DNA of 37,027 nt from Bacteroidota bacterium (GCA_030706465.1 JAUZOM010000017.1:1-37027), one strand, 5' to 3'. Positions 1-9,293 are shown, numbered from the stretch's first letter. Notes: generated by a model not told the origin, from the sequence alone. Program-made: numbers and translations.

Positions 1-39
1 CGAAAAAGGAATTATAAAAAAATTACTAAATAGATTGGA

Positions 40-138
40 AATACATAGACAATACATAGATAATATGTATCTATATAAATACGTTTTGAATAGGTATTAA
101 ATAGGTATTATATACGTATTATATAGGTATTATATAAG
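40..138. repeat. AT-rich tandem tract with 11-bp period
   Basis: Nine consecutive 11-base units begin at 40, 51, 62, 73, 84, 95, 106, 117 and 128. Examples are AATACATAGAC and AATACATAGAT at the start, and TATTAAATAGG, TATTATATACG and TATTATATAGG towards the end. The period is not a multiple of three, no open frame uses it, and it lies downstream of the helicase terminator. A second tract with the same period but GC-richer units is at 18567-18764. The function is unknown. Confidence 0.75.
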
Positions 139-246
139 GCCCCTTCCAGGAGTTTCCCGGGAGGTTCTGCACAGCCTGGTAGGAGAAAGAGTCCCGGTGA
201 AGCAACGGGAGAACTGTGTAAGTAAACTCCTGCGAAACTTTAGATA
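139..246. other. Noncoding, GC-richer stretch after the tandem tract
   Basis: This stretch lies between the 11-bp-period tract and the helicase terminator. It contains GAGTCCCGG at 189-197, a word that also occurs at 18770-18778 just after the second 11-bp tract. I see no gene or clear RNA fold here. Confidence 0.4.
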
Positions 247-300
247 CAATAAAACAAAAGCGGATGACTCTAAAAGAATCATCCGCTTTTCGTTTTATTG
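247..300 (-). terminator. Intrinsic terminator of the DEAD-box helicase gene
   Basis: A long hairpin pairs AAAAGCGGATGA at 256-267 with TCATCCGCTTTT at 279-290. It is extended outward by CAATAAAAC (247-255) with GTTTTATTG (292-300), leaving one unpaired base. Read on the minus strand it begins 12 bases after the helicase stop codon, and its A/T-rich outer arm supplies a U-rich 3' side. Confidence 0.85.
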
Positions 301-311
301 TATTAAGAAAC

Positions 312-2186
312 TTATCTTTTCTTATACGAAGACGATCCGCCCTTATAAGAAGATCCGCTGCGACGATCGCTACTGCCTGAATAAGAACGACTGCTTCCAC
401 GGTCACTTGCATCACGGTTACGCCATGGTTTCTCAGAGTCACCTCCATTACTTCCGGAAGAAGGACGACTTCCATAACTACGATCACCGCCACGATATCC
501 GCCACCGGAATATGAACCGGAGCCACCGCCTGTACGGGGGCGATATTCTGGTTTGCGTCCACCATCAGATGACCGGCTACCCTTAGCTTCCGAAACTTCC
601 ACTTCCGATTGTCCTGCAAAAGCATTAACTACCTGTTCAAGTTGATCGGCAAATACATCAAAGAATGAAAATTTATTGGTCACTTCGATGGAACCGATAT
701 TGATTGATTTATCGCCGGTAACATCATTGATAATGCCTAACAAGCGTTTAGGATCTATTCCTTCGCGTTCACCAACATTCATTTTCAAACGAATACGACC
801 TCCCGGTTTTGATCCACGTTCACCTCTTTCGCCCCGTTCACCCCGTTCACGTGTTGCATGTTCGGGTAAATTTAAATCCTCTGCATTTTTATAATAACTC
901 AGGAAACGATTAAATTCCAACGAAACGAAACGTTTCAGGATTTCCTCCTTGCTCAGGTATTCCAACTGTTTCATGATTTGAGCCATATAAGGTTCAATTT
1001 GTTCTTCGCTCACTTCCACATTTTCCATGCGGTCGATCATATAAAACAATTGTTTCTTACATACTTCCAATCCGTTTGGAATCTGTTCCTGCACAAAGCT
1101 TTTACGGAGCATGCGCTCTATATCTTTGATTTTAAATCTTTCTTTGGAATGGATGATCGATACAGCAACACCTTTTTTGTTGGCACGACCGGTACGACCG
1201 CTACGGTGGGTGTAGATTTCCACGTCATCAGGCAAATTGTAATTGATAACATGAGTCAAATCGCTCACGTCCAATCCACGGGCTGCCACATCGGTAGCTA
1301 CCAATAACTGGATATTACGGATACGGAATTTTTGCATTACATTATCCCGTTGTGCCTGAGAAAGATCCCCATGTAGTGCATCGGCATTGTAGCCATCGTG
1401 CATCAATTTATCCGCCACCTCTTTAGTTTCCTGGCGGGTACGGCAAAAGACGATACCGTAAATATCAGGATTCAAATCCACAATACGTTTCAGCACCAGA
1501 TAACGTTGCTTTGCCTGCGAAACATAATAAACATGTTCCACATTTTCCGACCCAGAGTTTCTGGTACCAACAGTAATTTCTTCGAAATTCTTCATATACC
1601 GCTTGGCGATATTGGCAATTTCTTTTGGCATGGTAGCCGAAAAAAGCAGGGTGCGACGGGTATCGGGAGTGCGTTCGAGGATCGTTTCAATATCTTCCTT
1701 GAAACCCATATTCAACATTTCGTCTGCTTCATCGAGCACGAGAAAGTCAATGGCTCCCAATTCAATTTTGCCACGCTCAATCAGGTCGATTAAACGGCCC
1801 GGAGTTGCCACAATAATTTGCGGAGCTGTATCCAACTGACGTAGTTGCGTACGAATGTCTTCGCCACCATACACCGGCACAATACGCATACCACGCATGT
1901 TTTTGGAATATCCCTTTAAATCGTTGGCAATCTGGATACATAGTTCACGGGTTGGCGAAAGCACAAGAGCCTGGACCTGCTTGCGGGAAGCATCAATCAT
2001 ATTCAACACCGGCAACCCGAAAGCTGCTGTTTTACCGGTTCCTGTTTGAGCAAGCGCCACTAAATCGGCAGTTTGTTCTAACATGAAAGGGATAACTTTT
2101 TCTTGTACGGGCATAGGTTGCTCGTAGCCAAGTTCATTGATGGCCGATAAAATATCGTCCTTCAAATTCAATTCTTTAAATGTCAT
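312..2186 (-). CDS. deaD: DEAD-box ATP-dependent RNA helicase with DbpA-like domain and RGG tail
   Basis: The product is a cytoplasmic ATP-dependent RNA helicase of the DeaD/CsdA type, which unwinds structured RNA in ribosome assembly and cold adaptation. Visible motifs in order are a Q-motif region (about residues 3-35), Walker A AQTGTGKT (46-53), PTREL (79-83), TPGR (128-131), the DEAD box (152-155), SAT (183-185), RGLDV near 303 and HRSGRTGR (327-334). A DbpA-like RNA-binding fold lies around 455-525. The last 85 or so residues are a low-complexity Gly/Ser/Arg tail like RNA-chaperone RGG regions. The length of 624 residues is normal for Bacteroidetes members. The gene is monocistronic, with a long upstream leader and a strong terminator. 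The start is the ATG that opens the canonical Q-motif region. Confidence 0.93.
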   Translation of the reverse strand: MTFKELNLKDDILSAINELGYEQPMPVQEKVIPFMLEQTADLVALAQTGTGKTAAFGLPVLNMIDASRKQVQALVLSPTRELCIQIANDLKGYSKNMRGMRIVPVYGGEDIRTQLRQLDTAPQIIVATPGRLIDLIERGKIELGAIDFLVLDEADEMLNMGFKEDIETILERTPDTRRTLLFSATMPKEIANIAKRYMKNFEEITVGTRNSGSENVEHVYYVSQAKQRYLVLKRIVDLNPDIYGIVFCRTRQETKEVADKLMHDGYNADALHGDLSQAQRDNVMQKFRIRNIQLLVATDVAARGLDVSDLTHVINYNLPDDVEIYTHRSGRTGRANKKGVAVSIIHSKERFKIKDIERMLRKSFVQEQIPNGLEVCKKQLFYMIDRMENVEVSEEQIEPYMAQIMKQLEYLSKEEILKRFVSLEFNRFLSYYKNAEDLNLPEHATRERGERGERGERGSKPGGRIRLKMNVGEREGIDPKRLLGIINDVTGDKSINIGSIEVTNKFSFFDVFADQLEQVVNAFAGQSEVEVSEAKGSRSSDGGRKPEYRPRTGGGSGSYSGGGYRGGDRSYGSRPSSGSNGGDSEKPWRNRDASDRGSSRSYSGSSDRRSGSSYKGGSSSYKKR

Positions 2187-2433
2187 TTTGTTGTTTTTAG
2201 TACACGTCTCGAGTAGTCATCCGGCGAATATTTCATGAGAAAAAATTGACTTACTTCAACCTCTCACGGAACCCTCATAAAACTTCTGAGCTTTTAAGAA
2301 CAAAAGTGGATTCGGGTTTCATTCGTTTTTCCAAAACGTGTACCCTCAGATAAGCAGTCTGCAGTAGTTAATGCAGTGTGTGCGGATATTTTACTCACAA
2401 CGTATAGTTGTTTTTAATTCGGGCACAAAGGTA
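2187..2433 (-). promoter_or_regulatory. Long 5' leader of the helicase gene with candidate -7 box
   Basis: The only good Bacteroidetes -7 match upstream of the helicase is TACCTTTG on the minus strand (2426-2433). It has no convincing TTTG at the usual -33 distance. If used, it gives a leader of about 235 bases, which is long but common for cold-regulated helicase genes. An 8-bp complementary pair, GTACACGT (2200-2207) and ACGTGTAC (2336-2343), could fold the leader near the start codon. That pairing could also be chance. Confidence 0.4.
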
Positions 2434-2585
2434 GTGATAATAATTGAGATATTTATTAGTACCGGTAAAATATGTTTGAATTACCTATTATGCTGATTAT
2501 TAAACATTCTATTGCATTTTAAATTTTGAAAAAACAATAAAGAGATTGATCTTCAAATTATCCGGATATTCTAACATCAATCCGT

Positions 2586-2616
2586 CTTGTATTATTGAAA
2601 TTTTTCTTTAATTTTG
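2586..2616 (+). promoter_or_regulatory. Bacteroidetes-type promoter of pfp
   Basis: CTTG (2586-2589) is followed after 19 bases by TAATTTTG (2609-2616), matching the -33/-7 pattern TTTG-N19-TAnnTTTG. The predicted transcript starts near 2620, giving a leader of about 55 bases before the pfp ATG. Confidence 0.65.
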
Positions 2617-2676
2617 CAGTCGGATTTCAAGAAAAACATGTATTTGAATATCAAACTATTATAATATATTATATTT

Positions 2677-4341
2677 ATGAAACTAATGACTAAAAGCCCT
2701 TTGCAAATTGCACGTGCCAGCTATCAACCTAAATTGCCGGTAGCACTGAAAAGCAATGTTGTCCTGAAGGAAGGATCCGCTACTGAATCGGTAGCCGATC
2801 ATGCTGAAATCAAGAACCTGTTCCCGAACACCTATGGAATGCCGTTGATAACTATCGAACCGGGAGACGCTAAAAAAAATCCTATCATGGCTGTTGGTGT
2901 TATTCTTTCCGGTGGACAGGCTCCGGGTGGTCACAATGTTATTTGTGGTTTGTATGATGGCTTAAAATCATTGAATCCAAGCAATAAATTGTATGGCTTC
3001 CTGGGCGGTCCAATTGGATTGGTCGATCACGAATACATTGAACTTACGAAAGAAATTGTAGATGAATACCGCAACACCGGTGGCTTTGACATTATCGGTT
3101 CCGGCCGTACCAAGCTTGAAGAAGAATGGCAATACGTCAAAGGTGCTGAAATATGCAAAAAACTTGGAATCAATGCTATTGTGATTATCGGAGGTGATGA
3201 TTCGAATACCAATGCCTGCGTTTTGGCCGAATACTACTCGGAAAAGAAAACAGGCATTCAGGTGATCGGTTGTCCGAAAACAATTGACGGTGACTTGAAA
3301 AACGAAATGATTGAAACCTCTTTTGGATTTGACACCGCATGTAAAGTATATTCAGAATTAATCGGAAACATCCAACGGGATGCCAATTCTGCAAAAAAAT
3401 ACTGGCACTTTATCCGTCTGATGGGCCGTTCAGCCTCACATATAACCCTGGAATGCGCTTTGCAAAGCCAACCAAACATTTGTATCATTTCGGAAGAAGT
3501 TGAAGCAAAAAATATGACGTTGAATGATGTTGTTGATAAGATCGTTGCTGTAATTGTACACCGTGCAAAACATGGCCTTAATTTTGGTACCCTTTTAATT
3601 CCCGAAGGATTAATCGAGTTTATCCCGGCTATGAAAACGCTGATCGCAGAACTCAACGAATTACTTGCCGAAAATGAAGATTTCATAGCATTAAATTCTG
3701 ACGAAGAAAAACGTGAATATGTAAAAAGCATGTTGACTCCGGAAAGCACACTGGTTTACCGCAGCCTACCAAAAGGAATTGCAAGACAATTAACCCTTGA
3801 CCGCGATCCACATGGTAACGTTCAGGTATCATTGATTGAGACAGAAAAACTGTTGATCGAGATGGTGGCAAAACGTCTGGTACAACTTAAAGCAGAAGGT
3901 AAATATAAAGGTAAATTCTCTGCAATCAACCACTTCTTCGGCTATGAAGGACGTTGTGCCATACCTTCAAATTTCGATGCTGACTATACTTATTCACTTG
4001 GCTACACAGCTTCAGTTTTAATTTCTGAAGGCAAAACTGGTTACATGGCCTCCATTCGTAATCTGACTGCTCCTGCTGCCGAGTGGATTGCCGGAGGTGT
4101 GCCAATCACTATGATGATGAATATGGAACGTCGCCATGGAAAAATGAAACCGGTTATTCAAAAAGCATTGGTTCAATTAGATGGTGCTCCGTTCAGGTAT
4201 TTTGAATCAGTTCGTGAAGACTGGGCCGGTGAAAAAATGACTTATATCTATCCGGGACCTATTCAATATTACGGACCTACTGAAGTGTGCGACCAACCAA
4301 CGCGTACGTTGCAACTGGAACAAGGAAAGAATATCTATTAA
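2677..4341 (+). CDS. pfp: Pyrophosphate-dependent 6-phosphofructokinase
   Basis: This cytoplasmic enzyme uses pyrophosphate to phosphorylate fructose 6-phosphate to fructose 1,6-bisphosphate, a reversible step of glycolysis and gluconeogenesis. The phosphate-donor motif is GGDDS (172-176). Its second Asp, in place of the Gly of ATP-dependent enzymes, is the accepted mark of PPi specificity. PKTIDGDL (200-207) carries the catalytic Asp, and MGRSASH (249-255) is the substrate-binding segment. At 554 residues it matches the long PFP class of Bacteroidetes and plants. It has its own promoter and terminator, so it looks monocistronic. Confidence 0.95.
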   Translation: MKLMTKSPLQIARASYQPKLPVALKSNVVLKEGSATESVADHAEIKNLFPNTYGMPLITIEPGDAKKNPIMAVGVILSGGQAPGGHNVICGLYDGLKSLNPSNKLYGFLGGPIGLVDHEYIELTKEIVDEYRNTGGFDIIGSGRTKLEEEWQYVKGAEICKKLGINAIVIIGGDDSNTNACVLAEYYSEKKTGIQVIGCPKTIDGDLKNEMIETSFGFDTACKVYSELIGNIQRDANSAKKYWHFIRLMGRSASHITLECALQSQPNICIISEEVEAKNMTLNDVVDKIVAVIVHRAKHGLNFGTLLIPEGLIEFIPAMKTLIAELNELLAENEDFIALNSDEEKREYVKSMLTPESTLVYRSLPKGIARQLTLDRDPHGNVQVSLIETEKLLIEMVAKRLVQLKAEGKYKGKFSAINHFFGYEGRCAIPSNFDADYTYSLGYTASVLISEGKTGYMASIRNLTAPAAEWIAGGVPITMMMNMERRHGKMKPVIQKALVQLDGAPFRYFESVREDWAGEKMTYIYPGPIQYYGPTEVCDQPTRTLQLEQGKNIY

Positions 4342-4365
4342 AAAACGATAGATCAATTTTCATAT

Positions 4366-4393
4366 AACGGACTTGCCAAGAGGTGAGTCCGTT
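4366..4393 (+). terminator. Intrinsic terminator after pfp
   Basis: AACGGACT (4366-4373) pairs with AGTCCGTT (4386-4393) around a 12-base loop, followed by TCTTTTAT. It lies 25 bases after the pfp stop. Confidence 0.8.
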
Positions 4394-4592
4394 TCTTTTA
4401 TCTAAGAGCCAAAAATCAATACCGGATTTAACTAATTTCAGAAAAGTAGAACTAAAATATCATAGAAATGAACAGATCAACTATATTTTGATAATTTTAC
4501 GCTACAATTCCGGTTGTTCCTGATTAGACACTATCAGATACCGGAATAACATAATAACCTATCAACTGTTTTAACTGATTAACCAATTAGCC

Positions 4593-5363
4593 ATGATCCT
4601 ACTCCTTTCTCCCGCAAAAATACAGAACTTTACTCCTCAGCAATTTGTAACCGAATACACCTTGCCGGAGTTTCTTGGAGCTGCCGAAATTTTGGTAAAC
4701 AAAATAAAACAGTTATCACAGCCAGAATTAGCTGAATTACTTGAAATAAATTCAAATCTGGCTCAACTCAATGCAGACAGGCATTTCAACTGGCAACTAC
4801 CATTCACGCCAAAGAATGCAAAGCAATCGGTATTCGTATTTAATGGTGAAGTTTTTCACGGCTTGGATGCCAAGAGTTTATCACCGGATGAATTCACCTA
4901 TCTACAATCTCATTTGCGGATTCTTTCGGGATTGTATGGGGTATTACGTCCTTTCGATCTGATACAACCCTATCGTCTCGATGTAAGTACCCGACTGAAA
5001 ACCGATGCAGGAAATAATCTCTATGCTTTTTGGAAGAACCACATCACACAGGCCATCAACAAAGCTATCATTTCATCTGGAGAACCAACTGTATTGCTTA
5101 ATCTGGCTTCCGGGGAGTACTTTAAATCCATCAATCGCGCACACTTACAAGCAGATGTGATAGACTTCGACTTTCTGGAAAATAAAAACGATTCCTATAA
5201 GCCTGTAGTAGTATATATCAAGAAAGCCCGTGGCATGATGGTTCGCTATGTCATTCAAAACCGGATTGAGAATGTGGAGGATTTGAAAGGTTTTAATGCC
5301 GATGGGTATTGGTACAATCCAAGACTCTCGACAGAAAAAAAATTAGTATTTACCAGAGGATGA
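4593..5363 (+). CDS. yaaA: Peroxide stress protein YaaA (UPF0246/DUF328)
   Basis: This is a 256-residue protein of the YaaA family. In E. coli the family lowers intracellular free iron and limits Fenton damage under hydrogen peroxide stress, and it binds DNA. Family signatures visible are the N-terminal ILLLSPAK, the central LSGLYGVLRPFDLIQPYRL, the NLASGEYFKS segment and a C-terminal KxARGxMxRY-like segment. The length is normal. The start ATG lies in a short A/T-rich leader with no clear Shine-Dalgarno, as is usual in this phylum. It is convergent with rsmE, with a tandem repeat between the two stops. No oxidative-stress operator is evident. Confidence 0.9.
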   Translation: MILLLSPAKIQNFTPQQFVTEYTLPEFLGAAEILVNKIKQLSQPELAELLEINSNLAQLNADRHFNWQLPFTPKNAKQSVFVFNGEVFHGLDAKSLSPDEFTYLQSHLRILSGLYGVLRPFDLIQPYRLDVSTRLKTDAGNNLYAFWKNHITQAINKAIISSGEPTVLLNLASGEYFKSINRAHLQADVIDFDFLENKNDSYKPVVVYIKKARGMMVRYVIQNRIENVEDLKGFNADGYWYNPRLSTEKKLVFTRG

Positions 5364-5379
5364 TGATTAGGTTATTATG

Positions 5380-5427
5380 TTATTGGGTTATTGGGTTATT
5401 GGGTTATTGGGTTATTGGGTTATTGGG
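5380..5427. repeat. Six tandem copies of an 8-bp unit (TTATTGGG)
   Basis: TTATTGGG is repeated exactly six times between the convergent yaaA and rsmE genes and is preceded by imperfect copies from about 5371. It is a noncoding short tandem repeat likely to vary in copy number. A second short repeat, CATTCCT three times, follows near 5514-5535 and runs into the 3' end of rsmE. Confidence 0.9.
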
Positions 5428-5519
5428 TTGGACAAGTAACATCAACTGTTCAGTTCACTCAGTTCAGTGTAGTTTCGTTAGTTTAGTTCTCACCTGTTTC
5501 AGAGCCAGACACTCATTCC

Positions 5520-6221
5520 TCATTCCTCATTCCTCAGGTTCACTGTATGACAAGCTACCACCCCGGCTGTTTCGGTTCTCAAGCGGCTGTTCCCCAGAGA
5601 TACCGGAATAAAGCCTGCTTTCATAGCTTTTTGAACTTCCTCCTTGCTAAAATCACCTTCCGGTCCAATCAGAATCAAGACATCCGATGATCTTTTTATT
5701 TTGTTCTGCAAAAGTTTTTTATCATCTTCATAGCAATGGGCAATAAACTTTTGAGAAGCCTGATGATTTTTCATCAACTCTTCAAAGGTACACAGTGGAT
5801 TTAATTTTGGGAAATAAGCTTTTACCGATTGCTTGGCAGCAGAAACAATAATCTTTTCAAGCCGTTCGGTTTTAATGATCTTGCGCTCAGAAAAACGGCA
5901 CACAATAGGGGTTATTTCATCAATACCTATCTCGGTCGATTTTTCGATAAACCATTCCAGGCGTTCTATATTTTTGGTAGGTGCAATAGCGATATGCAGG
6001 CGGTAATCCCGCTTTCCATATTCCTGGATCGTTCCGGTAATTTCAAACGTACAATGTTTCGGATGTGGATTGCTTATTCTTGCATTGTAAAACCCTCCCA
6101 CTCCATCAACGACTGTTATAGCATCACCTGCCAGCAATCGCAATACCTTGACAGCATGTTGCGATTCTTCTTCCGGAAGAACGTTACCGTTAGACAGATA
6201 TGGAACGTAGAATAAAGACAT
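5520..6221 (-). CDS. rsmE: 16S rRNA (uracil(1498)-N3)-methyltransferase
   Basis: The enzyme methylates N3 of U1498 in 16S rRNA of the 30S subunit using SAM. The product is 233 residues, with an N-terminal PUA-like part and a C-terminal SPOUT knot. The knot is shown by LIGPEGDF (184-191) and LGNSRLRTETAG (209-220), the SAM-binding loops. The last codons and the stop fall in the CATTCCT-type repeat, so the extreme C-terminus (RNEE) may vary between strains. It is oriented with folD and ffh but separated from folD by 109 bases. Confidence 0.93.
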   Translation of the reverse strand: MSLFYVPYLSNGNVLPEEESQHAVKVLRLLAGDAITVVDGVGGFYNARISNPHPKHCTFEITGTIQEYGKRDYRLHIAIAPTKNIERLEWFIEKSTEIGIDEITPIVCRFSERKIIKTERLEKIIVSAAKQSVKAYFPKLNPLCTFEELMKNHQASQKFIAHCYEDDKKLLQNKIKRSSDVLILIGPEGDFSKEEVQKAMKAGFIPVSLGNSRLRTETAGVVACHTVNLRNEE

Positions 6222-6239
6222 TTTGATTTACAATTTAGC

Positions 6240-6257
6240 AATTTACTATTTACTATT
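6240..6257. repeat. Left arm of an 18-bp perfect inverted repeat flanking folD
   Basis: AATTTACTATTTACTATT here is the exact reverse complement of 7247-7264. The two arms bracket the folD gene. The sequence is low-complexity A/T, so shared intergenic filler is as likely as a mobile boundary. Confidence 0.8.
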
Positions 6258-6330
6258 CATATACAACTCTCTACAATCCGGAAATAAAAGTACAATAATC
6301 ATAAATTGTAAATGTATAAATAGTAGGCTC

Positions 6331-7212
6331 CTAATAGATTACCCTTTTAGCAGCCAGCAAAGTATTCTTCATCAATGCAATACGAGTCATCAGACCTACT
6401 CCGCCGGGAACGGGCGTAATAAATGATGCTTTCGGTGCCACTTCATCAAATACCACATCGCCTTTGAGTTTGAAACCTGACTTTGTAAGTGTTGATGGAA
6501 CCCGTGTTGTACCAACGTCGATAATTACCACACCATCTTTCACCATATCACCTTTTAAAAACTCAGGTTGTCCAAGGGCTGCAATAATAATATCCGCTTG
6601 CAAGCATATTTCTTTCAGGTTTTTAGTACGGCTATGGCAGACAGTCACAGTCGCATCACCCGGATACCCTTTTTGCATCATAAGAGTTGCGATTGGTTTC
6701 CCTACTATATTGCTGCGGCCAATTACAACACAATTCTTTCCTGAAGTAGGTATTTCGTAACGTTTCAGCAATTCAATTATTCCTGAAGGAGTTGCTGAAA
6801 CATAACATGGCAAACCTATAGACATACGGCCCACATTAACAGGATGAAATCCATCCACATCCTTCCGGAAATCGATAGCTTCAATTACTTTCTCTTCCGA
6901 TATATGTTTCGGTATTGGCAATTGGACGATAAAACCATCCACGTCATTATCCTTATTCAATTTATCAACTTCTGCAAGCAATGTTTCTTCCGTTACATCT
7001 TCTTCGAAGCGTATTAAAGTAGATGTAAAACCGCAATCACCACAGTCTTTCACCTTTCCGGCAACATAAGATTCGCTACCTCCATCATGACCGACAATAA
7101 TTACAGCCAGATGCGGACGTTTTGCCCCCGCAGCTATCATATTTTTTACCTCTTCAGCAATTTCAGATTTTATTTTCTCAGATATGGCTTTGCCATCTAT
7201 AAGTGTATACAT
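6331..7212 (-). CDS. folD: Bifunctional methylenetetrahydrofolate dehydrogenase/cyclohydrolase
   Basis: FolD interconverts 5,10-methylene-THF, 5,10-methenyl-THF and 10-formyl-THF in the cytoplasm, feeding purine, formyl-Met and thymidylate synthesis. The catalytic YVAGK motif is at 49-53 with Lys53. QLPIPKH begins near residue 97, KDVDGFHP lies at 117-124, the NADP-binding GRSNIVGKP at 165-173, and the C-terminal signature is PVPGGVG. The length of 293 residues is typical. It lies downstream of ffh on the same strand with a 70-base gap rich in A/T repeats, so an ffh-folD transcript is plausible but not certain. Confidence 0.95.
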   Translation of the reverse strand: MYTLIDGKAISEKIKSEIAEEVKNMIAAGAKRPHLAVIIVGHDGGSESYVAGKVKDCGDCGFTSTLIRFEEDVTEETLLAEVDKLNKDNDVDGFIVQLPIPKHISEEKVIEAIDFRKDVDGFHPVNVGRMSIGLPCYVSATPSGIIELLKRYEIPTSGKNCVVIGRSNIVGKPIATLMMQKGYPGDATVTVCHSRTKNLKEICLQADIIIAALGQPEFLKGDMVKDGVVIIDVGTTRVPSTLTKSGFKLKGDVVFDEVAPKASFITPVPGGVGLMTRIALMKNTLLAAKRVIY

Positions 7213-7246
7213 GTTCTCTTAGTTGATTTGTTTCTCGTTCCGGACA

Positions 7247-7264
7247 AATAGTAAATAGTAAATT
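7247..7264. repeat. Right arm of an 18-bp perfect inverted repeat flanking folD
   Basis: AATAGTAAATAGTAAATT is the exact reverse complement of 6240-6257. Similarity continues imperfectly for another 15 or so bases into the ffh-folD spacer. Confidence 0.8.
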
Positions 7265-7282
7265 ATTAAATAGTAAATATCT

Positions 7283-8602
7283 TTATCTGTGTTTTCCTAT
7301 TTTCAATTTTCCCTGGCTCACAGTAGCCATTTTCATCATCTTGCTGGTTTGCTCGAATTGTTTCAGCAAGCGGTTCACGTCCACGATAGTCGTTCCGCTT
7401 CCTTTGGCAATACGTTGTTTACGGCTGCCGTTCAGCAGACTTGGGTTTTGGCGTTCATGAGGAGTCATGGAATAAATAATAGACTCTATTCCTTTAAACG
7501 CATCATCGCCAATTTCAACGTCTTTCAACGCTTTACCCATTCCGGGAATCATAGCTGCCAGATCCTTGATATTTCCCATCTTCTTGATTTGCTGAATCTG
7601 GGAAATAAAGTCATTGAAGTCAAACTGATTCTTGGCAATCCGCTTCTGTAACCTGCGGGCATCCTCTTCGTCATACTGTTCCTGGGCACGTTCCACCAAC
7701 GAAACAATATCCCCCATTCCCAATATACGATCGGCCATACGTTCGGGATAGAACACATCCAGCGCATCCATCTTTTCTCCGGTACCTACAAACTTAATCG
7801 GTTTGTCGACCACAGAACGAATTGAAAGAGCCGCACCGCCACGGGTATCACCATCAAGTTTTGTCAGTATCACCCCGTCGAAATTAAGCCGGTCGTTGAA
7901 TTCCTTGGCTGTATTTACGGCATCTTGTCCTGTCATGGAATCGACCACGAAAAGAATTTCCTGCGGATTAATCGCTTTTTTAATAGCAGCAATCTCCTTC
8001 ATCATCATCTCATCGACCGCCAATCGGCCGGCTGTATCCACAATGATAACATCATTTCCATGAAGTTTAGCATATTTTATGGCTGCTTCGGCAATAGCTA
8101 CCGGATTCTTGCTTTCCAGGTCTGAATAAACCGGAATTTGGAGCTGTTCTCCGAGAACTTTCAACTGTTCGATTGCCGCCGGACGATATACGTCACAGGC
8201 AACTAAAAGTGGGTTTTTGCTTCGTTTGGTTTTTAGCAGGTTTGCCAGTTTCCCTGAGAAAGTTGTTTTCCCCGATCCCTGTAACCCGGACATTAAAATC
8301 ACACTCGGGGAACCTTTCAGGTTAATGTCTACGCTCTGGCCTCCCATGAGTTGAGCCAGTTCATCGTGTACTATTTTTACCATCAGCTGGTTTGGTTTCA
8401 GCGAAGTAAGTACATTCTGACCAATGGCCTTTTCTTTTACGGTCTCTGTAAATGATTTGGCTATTTTATAATTTACGTCAGCATCCAACAGGGCTTTACG
8501 AACATCTTTGAGCGTTTCGGCCACATTAATTTCGGAAATCTTTCCTTCCCCTTTCAGGATTTTAAACGACCGCTCCAGTCTTTCACTTAACGATTCAAAC
8601 AT
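7283..8602 (-). CDS. ffh: Signal recognition particle GTPase Ffh (SRP54)
   Basis: Ffh binds 4.5S RNA and signal sequences of nascent membrane proteins and delivers ribosomes to FtsY at the inner membrane. It has an N domain (about 1-95), then a G domain with P-loop GLQGSGKTT (106-114), DTAGR (189-193) and TKLDGD (247-252). The methionine-rich M domain begins near 320 and carries the RNA-binding GSRKQRIAKGSG segment. The length of 439 residues is normal. The 4.5S RNA gene is not seen nearby. A good promoter lies 31 bases upstream of the start. Confidence 0.97.
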   Translation of the reverse strand: MFESLSERLERSFKILKGEGKISEINVAETLKDVRKALLDADVNYKIAKSFTETVKEKAIGQNVLTSLKPNQLMVKIVHDELAQLMGGQSVDINLKGSPSVILMSGLQGSGKTTFSGKLANLLKTKRSKNPLLVACDVYRPAAIEQLKVLGEQLQIPVYSDLESKNPVAIAEAAIKYAKLHGNDVIIVDTAGRLAVDEMMMKEIAAIKKAINPQEILFVVDSMTGQDAVNTAKEFNDRLNFDGVILTKLDGDTRGGAALSIRSVVDKPIKFVGTGEKMDALDVFYPERMADRILGMGDIVSLVERAQEQYDEEDARRLQKRIAKNQFDFNDFISQIQQIKKMGNIKDLAAMIPGMGKALKDVEIGDDAFKGIESIIYSMTPHERQNPSLLNGSRKQRIAKGSGTTIVDVNRLLKQFEQTSKMMKMATVSQGKLKIGKHR

Positions 8603-8632
8603 AAGATCTTAATTATTTATTTTTTGAGAGCA

Positions 8633-8663
8633 CAAAGGTACAAAAAATCGCTTTATTATCAAA
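8633..8663 (-). promoter_or_regulatory. Bacteroidetes-type promoter of ffh
   Basis: Read on the minus strand, TTTG (8660-8663) is followed after exactly 19 bases by TACCTTTG (8633-8640), a perfect match to TTTG-N19-TAnnTTTG. The ffh leader would be about 25 bases. Confidence 0.75.
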
Positions 8664-8692
8664 CCGTAATCCATAATCAAATAGTTTGCCGG

Positions 8693-9274
8693 CTAAATCA
8701 ATTCCTTTTGCACATATACGACCAGATCCGGGAAAAATTGATGAAACAGTTTTTCCAGTTCATCACGATTTTGAATCAGAAACGTAATCGTTTCTTCCGG
8801 ATGAATAGCCGGAACTTTATGATTAGCCATTATCTCAAGTGAATCTTTTAATCCCGCTAGCTTCGAATACTTTGAAAGCCGGTTAGTAAAAATGAAATGA
8901 AAAATAAATCCCTTCACTCGTTCTGGCAGATACCTGTAATTGACCAGTGCAACAAAATAAAAATGAAAAGCAAATTTATCCAACGATTTTTGCCGGAGAT
9001 AATCCGAGAAATTATTGGCCAGGAAATAATCGAAATACATATCAACAAGGATACCCGAATAACGCCCAAAGGTTGGACGAAGCAAGGCTATCGTTTCCCG
9101 TACCACCGGATGTGAATCGGTAAAAGAATCAATCTTTCGATGTAACACGATTCCTCGACGGATATTTTCCGGATAGGCATTCAACTGGCTTCCTTTTACA
9201 AAATCACCTATAAAATTTCCTATCTGTACTTCGGAATCAGTTCCTGACAGGTAAATATGGGCTAAATAATTCAA
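8693..9274 (-). CDS. acpH: Acyl carrier protein phosphodiesterase (AcpH family)
   Basis: This 193-residue protein has the ACP_PD signature: MNYLAHIYLS at the start, GNFIGDFVKG (about 19-28), RGIVLHRKIDSFTD (about 40-53) and a distal FHFIF-type helix. Family members hydrolyse the 4'-phosphopantetheine group from holo-ACP and belong to the HD-like metal hydrolases; the early His and Asp residues are the likely ligands. A TACATTTG box lies about 20 bases upstream. Assignment is by family resemblance, and the physiological role in Bacteroidetes is less certain than in E. coli. Confidence 0.82.
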   Translation of the reverse strand: MNYLAHIYLSGTDSEVQIGNFIGDFVKGSQLNAYPENIRRGIVLHRKIDSFTDSHPVVRETIALLRPTFGRYSGILVDMYFDYFLANNFSDYLRQKSLDKFAFHFYFVALVNYRYLPERVKGFIFHFIFTNRLSKYSKLAGLKDSLEIMANHKVPAIHPEETITFLIQNRDELEKLFHQFFPDLVVYVQKELI

Positions 9275-9293
9275 ACTACAAGTATTTTAAGTA

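Noticed and set aside
119-625. 168-codon open frame on the minus strand overlapping the helicase 3' end
   Set aside because: It overlaps the well-supported helicase in another frame, crosses the terminator hairpin and has repetitive Val/Ala-rich translation from the RGG-coding region.
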